Positions 57,601 to 62,980 of a stretch of 64,000 nt of DNA are shown one piece after another. The DNA is taken from contig JAZNYY010000059.1 in NCBI GenBank assembly GCA_045594645.1, forward strand, positions 1-64,000, given 5' to 3'. Within the stretch, counting starts at the first letter, position 1, and the number at the start of each line of letters is the position of its first letter. The notes under the pieces are model-generated. The model worked only from the letters and a program-made list of their open reading frames with translations. It was not told the DNA's origin and searched no databases. This DNA is from Fimenecus sp045594645. GTDB taxonomy: Bacteria > Bacillota > Clostridia > Oscillospirales > Acutalibacteraceae. The position numbers and the translations under genes were made by a program.

Positions 57601-57915
57601 ACCATCTTTACCAGCGGTGGCTTTAAGAGAAGCTGTCCAATCTTTTTCTGTGCCTGAATAACCATTTTCAACTGCTATTTCATAAGCCGATTTGCCATTC
57701 AGAGTTTTAAGCCATTCTTCTACTGTTCCGTCATAGCCATACTGCACCGCTAACTCATAAGCCGATAAGCCATTTTTTACTTCAACACTTGTTGGCTTAC
57801 TATCGCGGTTGTGGATAATTATTGCCGATGTTAAAGCGATTGCAACCGTCAACAATAATGATGTGATTGTTCTTAAGAACTTTTTTAAGCATTTACTTTT
57901 CTTTATTTGTTCCAT
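54631..57915 (-). CDS. Large secreted collagen-like repeat protein with C-terminal leucine-rich repeats
   Basis: 1094 residues. A basic start and membrane/signal helix (about 12-33) lead to two copies of an SAYELAVQYGYDGTVEEWLK/SAYEIAVENGYSGTEKDW motif (about 50-90). Then come 13 modules of ~30 residues (pattern GIxxxEINxxGELVLTYSDGTxxNLGxVVG) separated by runs of GxD/GxN collagen-like triplets such as GKDGIDGING. A BspA-type leucine-rich segment follows (IIPDTYNGVAITQILDSGF; LTTIGRYAFYQC; about 890-970), then a final beta domain. No LPxTG motif. It is probably a fibrous surface or secreted protein. AGGAGG precedes the ATG. Confidence 0.85.
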   Translation of the reverse strand: MEQIKKSKCLKKFLRTITSLLLTVAIALTSAIIIHNRDSKPTSVEVKNGLSAYELAVQYGYDGTVEEWLKTLNGKSAYEIAVENGYSGTEKDWTASLKATAGKDGVSIKTASFSSAGELIIKLSDGTSINLGKAVGIDGKDGTNGKDGVDGTNGIDGIGISSANINEDGQLVLTLSDGTTVNLDKVVGMNGADGVSVTNSVINDNGELVLTYSNGQIANLGVVVGADGKDGADGINGTNGTDGKDGVDGIDGINGIDGKDGISVVKSEINSKGELVLTYSDNTVDNLGVVVGANGKDGTNGTDGKDGEDGTNGVDGVSVTGAEINSNGELVLSYSNGQRSNLGNVIGADGKDGVNGVNGQDGKDGVDGINGQDGKDGINGIDGKDGISVIKSEINSKGELVLTYSDSTVSNLGVVVGANGKDGKDGINGQDGKDGIDGINGTNGVDGKDGKDGTNGVDGVGIENITINTNGELEITLTSGTTMNLGNIKGADGKDGQNGKDGIDGVNGQDGKDGVDGKDGVDGINGTDGQDGKDGIGISSTSINEYGELVLEYTDGTSVNLGTVVGKDGQNGADGKDGINGQDGKDGIDGINGTNGTDGKDGVDGQDGIGVTKTEINEKGELVIYYSDNTSSNLGVVVGTNGKDGVNGQDGKDGIDGVNGQDGKDGVNGQDGKDGIGISNVEINTAGELVLTFSDNSTINLGCIVGKDGQDGKDGADGKDGIDGTNGVDGKDGTNGVDGKDGVGIANVTISTEGALTVELTNGTILNLGNIKGENGIGISKSEINANGELVLTYTNGQTANLGVVVGTNGQNGADGKDGVDGTDGKDGKDGVDGRGIENIEIVNGELVVYYSDEPTKAVIIGKVNDDSENGSILEYVSLDDGTYGVRAGSNISTVSEIIIPDTYNGVAITQILDSGFKECNTLEKITFPTTLTTIGRYAFYQCYNLTNIDIPEKVTFIGKCSFKGTSLNTAEIGNANLVPSVTNKMINIVLNSTDIALSSNPGMLPGKVEGFTLSFDSSFTIQSYADEQVILKALPYTYDYHNCSEYDKAIVLSGDITVRWIVDTEKTGVNRYRAFTVTMNWCDYDWVCQQINS

Positions 57916-57964
57916 TTGGTATTCCTCCTGTCAATACAGTTAAATGAATAAACTATTCGACAGA

Positions 57965-57993
57965 ATTATACACTATTATTTGCATTTTGTCAA
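57965..57993 (-). promoter_or_regulatory. Consensus promoter of the collagen-like gene
   Basis: Minus-strand TTGACA (57988-57993), exactly 17 bp, TATAAT (57965-57970): a full sigma-A consensus, 50 bp upstream of the start. One CATTTTG repeat (57983-57989) overlaps the -35. Confidence 0.8.
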
Positions 57994-58029
57994 TTTAAAA
58001 CATCATTTTGATAATTGAATATCATTTTG
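57983..58029. promoter_or_regulatory. Three CATTTTG direct repeats between divergent genes
   Basis: CATTTTG occurs at 57983, 58004 and 58023, 19-21 bp apart (about two helical turns). The last two are part of an 11-bp direct repeat ATCATTTTGAT. They are plausible binding sites for the adjacent HTH protein. Confidence 0.5.
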
Positions 58030-58058
58030 ATTGTTATAACATAAATAGAGGTGATAAA

Positions 58059-58361
58059 ATGTTGAAAGAATTATTTTCATTAGCTGATAGAATAAAAGCA
58101 TTGCGCAATCAATCCGGATTAACTCAATCTGATATTGCACGGTCTTTTGGAATTTCTCGTTCAAGTGTAAACGCATGGGAAATGGGTTTATCTGTGCCTT
58201 CGACTCAATACATTGTTGAGCTTGCAAAACTATTTGATGTATCAACCGATTATCTTTTAGGATTAGAAAACACCTCTACTATTTCAGTAAAAGGACTTAC
58301 ACAAAAACAAGTTGCAGTTTTAATTGAAACGATTGAATGCTTTAGAGAAAAGAATAAATAA
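58059..58361 (+). CDS. XRE-family HTH transcriptional regulator
   Basis: A 100-residue protein: helix-turn-helix domain ADRIKALRNQSGLTQSDIARSFGISRSSVNAWEMGLSVPS (about 8-47), LFDVSTDYLLG, then a short C-terminal helix TQKQVAVLIETIECFREK. It is a SinR/Cro-like DNA-binding protein without sensor domain. AGAGGTGATAAA precedes ATG 58059; the longer frame from 58008 covers the promoter region. It is divergent from the collagen-like gene and probably controls it through the CATTTTG sites. Confidence 0.87.
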   Translation: MLKELFSLADRIKALRNQSGLTQSDIARSFGISRSSVNAWEMGLSVPSTQYIVELAKLFDVSTDYLLGLENTSTISVKGLTQKQVAVLIETIECFREKNK

Positions 58362-58375
58362 AAAGCGGCAGAGGA

Positions 58376-58421
58376 ATCCCTCCACCGCAAGCGGTCCCCC
58401 TCCCTTTGACAAGGGAGGCTT
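58376..58421. repeat. GC-rich palindromic repeat (CTCCCTC family) between convergent genes
   Basis: CCCTCCACCGCAAGCGGTC then CCCCTCCCTTTGACAAGGGAGG, followed by CTTTTATTTTATT. Close copy of 28250-28296; it may act as a terminator for the HTH gene. Confidence 0.7.
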
Positions 58422-58426
58422 TTATT

Positions 58427-59641
58427 TTATTGTCTGTAATCTTTAAGGAAATCCTCAAGTGCTTCCATTGCGTCGCGCAGGATATGTCTTCTTGGAAGAT
58501 ATATAATTCGTGCGTGGTCGGGTGTGGGGTAATTAAAGCCCCTGCCGTGCATAATAAGGATTTTCTTTTCTTTTAAGAAATCCATAACAAATTTTTCGTC
58601 GTCGTGAAGATTGAATTTCTTCATATCGAATTTCGGGAAGATATAGAACGCCGCTTTAGGTTTAACAACCGAAACACCGTCCATATTTGAAAGTGCCTCA
58701 TAAACGCATTTGCGCTGTTCATAAATTCTTCCGCCGGGGAGCAACAATTCATCAACGCTCTGGAAACCGCCGAGAGCTGTCTGCACAATGCTCTGTGCGG
58801 GCACATTTGAGCAAATTCTCATTGATGAAAGCAGGTTAAGACCTTTAATATATCCCGCCATTTTCTTTTTATCACCGCTGACCAAAAGCCAGCCCACGCG
58901 GAAGCCTGCAACTCGGTGAGACTTTGAAAGTCCGTTAAAGCTTACGCAGGGTACATCGGGAGCGAGTGACGCCAATGCAGTATGAGTAAGACCGTCCATA
59001 ACAAGTCGGTCATAAATCTCGTCTGCAAAAAGCATTAAATCGTGCTTACGGGCAACTTCAACGATTTCTTTAAGAACTTCATCACTATAAAGTGCACCTG
59101 TGGGATTATTGGGGTTGATAATAACAATACCCTTTGTATTCTTGGTGATTTTCTTTTTTATATCCTCAACATCGGGGTTCCATTCATTCTGCTCGTCGCA
59201 CATATAATGCACGGGCTTACCGCCTGCAAAATTCACAGATGCAGTCCAGAGAGGATAATCGGGTGCGGGCACCAAAATTTCGTCACCGGGATTTAAAAGT
59301 GCGTGCATTGACAATGTAATCAATTCACTTACACCGTTGCCAATATAAATATCGTTTATATCAACGCCCTTAACACCTTTAAGCTGATAATACTGCATAA
59401 TGGATTTTCGTGCGGTAAAAAGGCCCTTTGACTCTGAATAGCCCTCACATTCGTGAAGATTGCGAATCATATCGCGGATAATCTCGTCGGGGGCGGTAAA
59501 GCCAAACGGTGCGGGGTTGCCGATATTAAGCTTTAAAATTCGCTCGCCATTAAGCTCCATTTTGACCGCTTCGTCCATAACGGGACCACGAATATCATAG
59601 CGGACTTCGTCTAATTTACGGCTTTTGTCAAACTTTTCCAC
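58427..59641 (-). CDS. alaA: AlaA-type pyridoxal-phosphate aminotransferase
   Basis: A 404-residue class I aminotransferase. It aligns, from memory, along its length with E. coli AlaA, the glutamate-pyruvate aminotransferase: YDIRGPVMDEA, LNIGNPAPFGF, YIGNGVSELI, LVPAPDYPLWTASV, IINPNNPTGA, FADEIYD and the PLP-lysine block FNGLSKSHRVAGFRVGW (Lys near 238). It should interconvert alanine and pyruvate with glutamate/2-oxoglutarate. The start is GTG 59641 with GAGGTGA upstream. It is monocistronic. Confidence 0.85.
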   Translation of the reverse strand: MEKFDKSRKLDEVRYDIRGPVMDEAVKMELNGERILKLNIGNPAPFGFTAPDEIIRDMIRNLHECEGYSESKGLFTARKSIMQYYQLKGVKGVDINDIYIGNGVSELITLSMHALLNPGDEILVPAPDYPLWTASVNFAGGKPVHYMCDEQNEWNPDVEDIKKKITKNTKGIVIINPNNPTGALYSDEVLKEIVEVARKHDLMLFADEIYDRLVMDGLTHTALASLAPDVPCVSFNGLSKSHRVAGFRVGWLLVSGDKKKMAGYIKGLNLLSSMRICSNVPAQSIVQTALGGFQSVDELLLPGGRIYEQRKCVYEALSNMDGVSVVKPKAAFYIFPKFDMKKFNLHDDEKFVMDFLKEKKILIMHGRGFNYPTPDHARIIYLPRRHILRDAMEALEDFLKDYRQ

Positions 59642-59659
59642 AAAATCACCTCATAAGAA

Positions 59660-59692
59660 AAAATGGCGGACGCAAACAATGTGCATCCGCCT
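59660..59692. terminator. Terminator after rpmA
   Basis: GGCGGACGCA (59665-59674) pairs with TGCATCCGCC (59682-59691) with one mismatch. There is a T-run on the minus side (ATTTTTTC) and CTTTGTTTTT on the plus side. Confidence 0.85.
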
Positions 59693-59708
59693 TTGTTTTT
59701 AACAGAAA

Positions 59709-59993
59709 TTACTGCTCGATAGCGTAAACGCTAACCTTTTTTCTGTCCTTACCCATTCTCTCAAACTTAACTTTACCGTCGATGAGAGCAAAGAGTGAGT
59801 CGTCAGAACCGCGACCTACATTGTTGCCGGGATGAATGTGAGTTCCGCGCTGCTTAACAATGATGTTACCTGCAAGAACTGCCTGTCCGTCTGCCTTCTT
59901 AACGCCAAGACGCTTTGACTCTGAGTCACGGCCGTTCTTTGTTGAACCCATACCTTTTTTATGAGCGAATAACTGAATGTTGATTTTAAGCAT
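59709..59993 (-). CDS. rpmA: 50S ribosomal protein L27 with Prp-cleavable N-terminus
   Basis: A 94-residue L27. It carries the Firmicutes-type leader MLKINIQLFAHKKG, in which the Prp protease cuts after the Phe to free the Ala-His-Lys end that reaches the peptidyl-transferase centre. The GTHIHPGNNVGRGSDDSLFA core is standard. ATG 59993 is preferred (GAGGTG upstream) over a longer frame. It overlaps the end of prp. Confidence 0.97.
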   Translation of the reverse strand: MLKINIQLFAHKKGMGSTKNGRDSESKRLGVKKADGQAVLAGNIIVKQRGTHIHPGNNVGRGSDDSLFALIDGKVKFERMGKDRKKVSVYAIEQ

Positions 59994-60309
59994 CAAAAAC
60001 ACCTCTTTCAAGTTTCAAGTTGTTAGGATACTGACTCTCTAATTCACCTAAATGTAAATAAAGACCGTCAGTAATTACTTTTGCTTTTTGGGCATCGTTT
60101 AAACTCATTTCGAATTTTAAATACCCGTCGGTAACTTCTGCATTTGCCTTAACTTTAATTATTTCTGTTATTGTATTTGCCGCCATATAAACTGCCGAAG
60201 AAACTGCACTGCACACAATGTCGGTGCCACACTCCCCTGCGCCACTATGACCGCTTAACTCAAACGAAACAATTGTATCTTTGCAAAACAGAAATTTCGC
60301 TTTTGTCAT
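59986..60309 (-). CDS. prp: Ribosomal-processing cysteine protease Prp (YsxB)
   Basis: A 107-residue cysteine protease with the conserved GHSGAGECGTDIVCSAVSS segment, in which His21 and Cys33 form the catalytic pair. Prp removes the N-terminal extension of L27 in Firmicutes. It sits between rplU and rpmA, overlapping both (one base with rplU, eight with rpmA), the usual arrangement. Confidence 0.94.
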   Translation of the reverse strand: MTKAKFLFCKDTIVSFELSGHSGAGECGTDIVCSAVSSAVYMAANTITEIIKVKANAEVTDGYLKFEMSLNDAQKAKVITDGLYLHLGELESQYPNNLKLERGVFDA

Positions 60310-60620
60310 TATGCGTTGATACCGGTAATCTCAACCTTTGTGTAAGGCTGACGATGACCCTTCTTGCGTTTCTCGTTCTTCTTGGGCTTGTAAGTAAATA
60401 CAGTAACCTTTTTGCCCTTACCGTTCTTGAGAACCTTACCTGCAACTGTTGCGCCTTCAACATAAGGAGCACCAACTGTGATACCGTCATCAGAACCAAC
60501 TGCGAGAACCTTGTCAAAAGTGATTTCAGCATTCTCTTCAGCGTCAAGCTTTTCTACGAATACAACGTCGCCGTTAGCAACTTTGTACTGCTTGCCGCCA
60601 GTAACAATGATTGCGTACAT
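60309..60620 (-). CDS. rplU: 50S ribosomal protein L21
   Basis: A 103-residue L21 that binds 23S rRNA. It starts MYAIIVTGGKQYKVANGDVV and ends with YKPKKNEKRKKGHRQPYTKVEI, both diagnostic. It heads the rplU-prp-rpmA operon behind a structured leader that probably provides autoregulation. Confidence 0.97.
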   Translation of the reverse strand: MYAIIVTGGKQYKVANGDVVFVEKLDAEENAEITFDKVLAVGSDDGITVGAPYVEGATVAGKVLKNGKGKKVTVFTYKPKKNEKRKKGHRQPYTKVEITGINA

Positions 60621-60712
60621 TTTTCTAACCTACCTTAAATTATAGACTCGCTATCGAGGGTGGAAAACTCACTTATAGTATGAATAGACATACTACCCCC
60701 TAATATGCGGCT
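60621..60712 (-). ncRNA. Candidate L21 leader of the rplU operon
   Basis: The ~90-nt untranslated region on the minus strand has two hairpins: GTAGTATG..CATACTAT (about 60676-60697) and CTCG-ATAG-CGAG near 60648-60659, separated by a CCACCC segment. Its place before rplU-prp-rpmA matches the Firmicutes L21 leader family, an autoregulatory mRNA structure. The family assignment is from position and structure, not a covariance search. Confidence 0.55.
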
Positions 60713-60717
60713 TGAAT

Positions 60718-60746
60718 ATGATAACAAAATGTGCCATAAAAGTCAA
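60718..60746 (-). promoter_or_regulatory. Promoter of the rplU operon
   Basis: Minus-strand -35 TTGACT (60741-60746), 17-bp spacer, -10 TATCAT (60718-60723). Confidence 0.7.
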
Positions 60747-60813
60747 GAGTTATTTGAAAATATTTTTAATACAAAGTTATGTTCTGCGATGCAGATTATA
60801 TATGTGTTAATTA

Positions 60814-60887
60814 TGTAGGGGCGCTTCACGAAGCGCCCGAAATAGAGAGAGCAAACTATAACGGGCAGTTCGTGAACTGCCCCTACA
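60814..60887. repeat. TGTAGGGGC..CCCCTACA bounded double-hairpin repeat, intact copy
   Basis: TGTAGGGGCGCTTC-ACGAAGCGCCCG forms the first hairpin. A spacer containing GCAAAC follows. ACGGGCAGTTC-GTGAACTGC forms the second, ending CCCCTACA. The ends are inverted copies of each other. The space 60747-61021 contains this, the next repeat and the nitroreductase promoter. Confidence 0.78.
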
Positions 60888-60925
60888 CAGTTGCTACTTT
60901 TATATGAAACAAATATCAAATAAAC

Positions 60926-60951
60926 ACGGCGGGAGCAATCCCCCGCCCTAC
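60926..60951. repeat. GGCGGGAG..CCCTAC repeat
   Basis: CGGCGGGAGCAATC followed by CCCCGCCCTAC. It is nearly identical to 1017-1041. Confidence 0.65.
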
Positions 60952-60958
60952 TTTTTTA

Positions 60959-60987
60959 TTGCAATTATAAGAAAAGTATAGTAAAAT
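60959..60987 (+). promoter_or_regulatory. Promoter of the nitroreductase gene
   Basis: -35 TTGCAA (60959-60964), 17-bp spacer, -10 TAAAAT (60982-60987). An AGTAT..ATACT palindrome (60975-60990) overlaps the -10. Confidence 0.6.
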
Positions 60988-61021
60988 ACTTTGCAGACAA
61001 TAATTACTTTGAGGTGTCATT

Positions 61022-61690
61022 ATGGATATTATGGAAGCCATGCAGTTGCGCCATTCGGTGCGCAGATATACTGATAAAAAAATTGAGGGCGAAGTGCTTG
61101 CAGAACTCGTGGCTGAAATTGAGGCTTGCAACCAAGAGAGCGGGCTTAACATTCAACTTATTACTGACGAGCCGAACGCATTCACGGGCGGACTTGCTCA
61201 CTACGGGCACTTTTCGGCTGTGCAAAATTACATTGCTCTTGTAGGCAAAAAGAGTGCCGATTTGCAGGAAAAGGCAGGATATTACGGAGAACGCATTGTG
61301 CTTAAGGCTCAAATGCTTGGTCTTAACACCTGCTGGGTAGCACTCACATTCAGTAAGCGCAAGGCAAAATACAAGGTAGGCAAGGGTGAAAAGCTTGTTT
61401 GCGTGATTTCAGTAGGCTACGGCGAAAATCACGGTAAGCCTCACAAAAATAAATTTATTGATTCACTTTGCAAATTCTACGGAGATATGCCTGCGTGGTT
61501 TATGGACGGTGTTCAGGCGGCAATGCTTGCCCCCACTGCCACAAATCAGCAAAAGTTCTGTTTTCACCTGCTTGACGGCGGTAAGGTAAGAGCTGAAGAA
61601 ACCGGCGGATTTTACTCTAAGGTAGATTTAGGTATTGTAAAATACCATTTTGAAATCGGTGCAGGTAAAGAAAATTTTGAATTTGTGTAA
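61022..61690 (+). CDS. Nitroreductase-family flavoprotein
   Basis: A 222-residue FMN-dependent oxidoreductase-type protein. The FMN phosphate-binding start MQLRHSVRRYTDKKI (about 7-21), ERIVLKAQMLGLNTCWVALTF and AMLAPTATNQQKF are recognisable. It has the duplicated-half layout of TM1586-like putative nitroreductases rather than the NfsB type. The substrate is unknown. GAGGTGTCATT precedes the ATG. It is a single gene with its own promoter and terminator. Confidence 0.83.
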   Translation: MDIMEAMQLRHSVRRYTDKKIEGEVLAELVAEIEACNQESGLNIQLITDEPNAFTGGLAHYGHFSAVQNYIALVGKKSADLQEKAGYYGERIVLKAQMLGLNTCWVALTFSKRKAKYKVGKGEKLVCVISVGYGENHGKPHKNKFIDSLCKFYGDMPAWFMDGVQAAMLAPTATNQQKFCFHLLDGGKVRAEETGGFYSKVDLGIVKYHFEIGAGKENFEFV

Positions 61691-61704
61691 TAAAGCAAAA
61701 AATT

Positions 61705-61737
61705 ACGGAGCAGACTAATCTGCTCCGTTTTGTTTTT
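61705..61737. terminator. Terminator between convergent nitroreductase and aldolase genes
   Basis: ACGGAGCAGA-CTAA-TCTGCTCCGT (61705-61728), followed by TTTGTTTTT on the plus strand and an A-rich flank giving TTTTTTG on the minus strand. Confidence 0.9.
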
Positions 61738-62713
61738 AAAAGTTATCCAATAATTCTTTATAGAATTCGCTATAATCGTCGCGTTTCTGCTCAGTAAATC
61801 TCATTGCTTCTCTTGGGTGACGGTTAAGCTGACCTGTAAACATATACTGCAAGTCATAGCCCCACATTACACCCTGTTCTTTTAAAGGAATCATATAGTT
61901 TTCAATGAATTTCAAAAGACTGAATATGCTGTATTTGGGATTTTTAAGGAAGCCGAGCATTAATTCCATTGCACAGTTACCCGCACCGCGTCCCATTGCC
62001 ATTGCAGTTGCATCAACGAATGACACACCGTAAGAAAGTGTTTCAATTGTGTTTGCAAATGCAAGGTTTTGATTGTTATGACCGTGAAATCCGATTTTTT
62101 TACCGTATTTTTCACCGTATTCAAGGTATTTTTTTGCAAGCTCGGCAGCGTTTTCAGGGAACAGCGAGCCATAACTATCAACAAGATAGATAACATCAAC
62201 CTTTGACTCACCAAGCATCTGAAGTGCGTCATCAATCTGGTTAAAACTTGCCTGTGAAATAGCCATAATATTGCAGGTTGTTTCGTATCCTAACTCGTTA
62301 AAATAATTAATCATTTCAACTGCAGTTGGAATTTGATGAATATAGCAAGCAACACGAACCATATCGACTACGCTGTCTTTTTTAGGAATAAAGTCAGTTT
62401 TATAATCACATCTGCCAACATCAGCCATAACGGCGATTTTCATATCTGAAACATTTTCACCAACAATTGCACGGATATCCTCTTCTTTGCAGAATTTCCA
62501 CTTACCGTGGTCTTCTTCGTTAAAAAGATTACGGCTTGCGCGATAGCCGAATTCCATATAGTCAACGCCACATTTTATATTTGTTTTATAAAGCTCGCGA
62601 ACGAACTCATCTGTAAACTCAAAATTATTGCAAAGTCCACCGTCACGGATTGTTGCGTCAAGCAACTGAATATCGTGACGAACGCTCATTAAACTACCTT
62701 TTCTTTGTGCCAT
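61736..62713 (-). CDS. DRE-TIM-type aldolase (4-hydroxy-2-oxovalerate aldolase/HMGL-like)
   Basis: A 325-residue TIM-barrel metalloaldolase/lyase. It shows the LLDATIRDGGLCNNF signature (about 18-32), the metal-binding IGFHGHNNQNLAFANT (HxH, about 208-223) and DATAMAMGRGAGNCAMELM. These match the aldolase catalytic domains of the HMGL/DmpG group, but no partner dehydrogenase is adjacent, so the substrate is open. The start at 62713 (AGAGG upstream) or 62689 is possible. A longer frame to 62806 is excluded because it overlaps the -35 of a consensus promoter. Confidence 0.83.
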   Translation of the reverse strand: MAQRKGSLMSVRHDIQLLDATIRDGGLCNNFEFTDEFVRELYKTNIKCGVDYMEFGYRASRNLFNEEDHGKWKFCKEEDIRAIVGENVSDMKIAVMADVGRCDYKTDFIPKKDSVVDMVRVACYIHQIPTAVEMINYFNELGYETTCNIMAISQASFNQIDDALQMLGESKVDVIYLVDSYGSLFPENAAELAKKYLEYGEKYGKKIGFHGHNNQNLAFANTIETLSYGVSFVDATAMAMGRGAGNCAMELMLGFLKNPKYSIFSLLKFIENYMIPLKEQGVMWGYDLQYMFTGQLNRHPREAMRFTEQKRDDYSEFYKELLDNF

Positions 62714-62777
62714 TTGGTATCGCCTCTTTTGTAAATTTGCTTTAGCAGTTAAAAGTTTTAAATCGTGAATGTAAAGT

Positions 62778-62806
62778 ATTATAGCATTGACAAAAGGGTT
62801 TGTCAA
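62778..62806 (-). promoter_or_regulatory. Consensus promoter of the aldolase with embedded operator
   Basis: Minus-strand TTGACA (62801-62806), 17 bp, TATAAT (62778-62783): full consensus. The -35 is one arm of the perfect inverted repeat TTGACAAA-CCCT-TTTGTCAA (62787-62806). Confidence 0.8.
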
Positions 62807-62816
62807 TAGAAAAAAT

Positions 62817-62846
62817 AAAACTCCAAATCTGACGATTTAGAGTTTT
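62817..62846 (-). terminator. Terminator of the tRNA-Arg gene
   Basis: AAAACTCCAAATC (62817-62829) pairs with GATTTAGAGTTTT (62834-62846) with one mismatch, directly after the tRNA CCA end. Confidence 0.75.
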
Positions 62847-62923
62847 TGGCGCGCTTGACTGGAGTCGAACCAGCGACCTTCAGAGTCGGAGTCTGACGCT
62901 CTATCCAACTGAGCTACAAGCGC
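62847..62923 (-). tRNA. tRNA-Arg, anticodon CCG
   Basis: Minus-strand cloverleaf: acceptor GCGCTTG/CAAGCGC, D-arm GCTC..GAGC, anticodon stem TCAGA/TCTGA with loop CTCCGAC (anticodon CCG, reading CGG), T-arm GCTGG-TTCGACT-CCAGT. The 3' CCA is encoded (62847-62849). Confidence 0.96.
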
Positions 62924-62950
62924 AAATTAAATGCGAAGCGCAAGGTCATT

Positions 62951-62973
62951 CGGCTCCCTCTGACGAGGGAGCT
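62951..62973. repeat. Short CTCCCTC-family palindrome
   Basis: CGGCTCCCTCTGACGAGGGAGC. It has the same stem as at 711-732, preceded by an AATGCGAAGCGCAAGG string of the A-rich repeat type. No T-run follows, so it is not a convincing terminator for ychF. Confidence 0.6.
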
Positions 62974-62980
62974 GATAAAA

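Noticed and set aside
55439..57661. Long plus-strand frames full of Pro-Ser repeats opposite the collagen-like gene
   Set aside because: They are the antisense of GKDG/GTNG codons; they have no ribosome binding sites, and the minus frame has a signal helix, promoter and ribosome binding site.
62713..62806. N-terminal extension of the aldolase (start at 62806)
   Set aside because: That start codon overlaps the -35 box of a consensus promoter, so it cannot be transcribed from it; no ribosome binding site is present.
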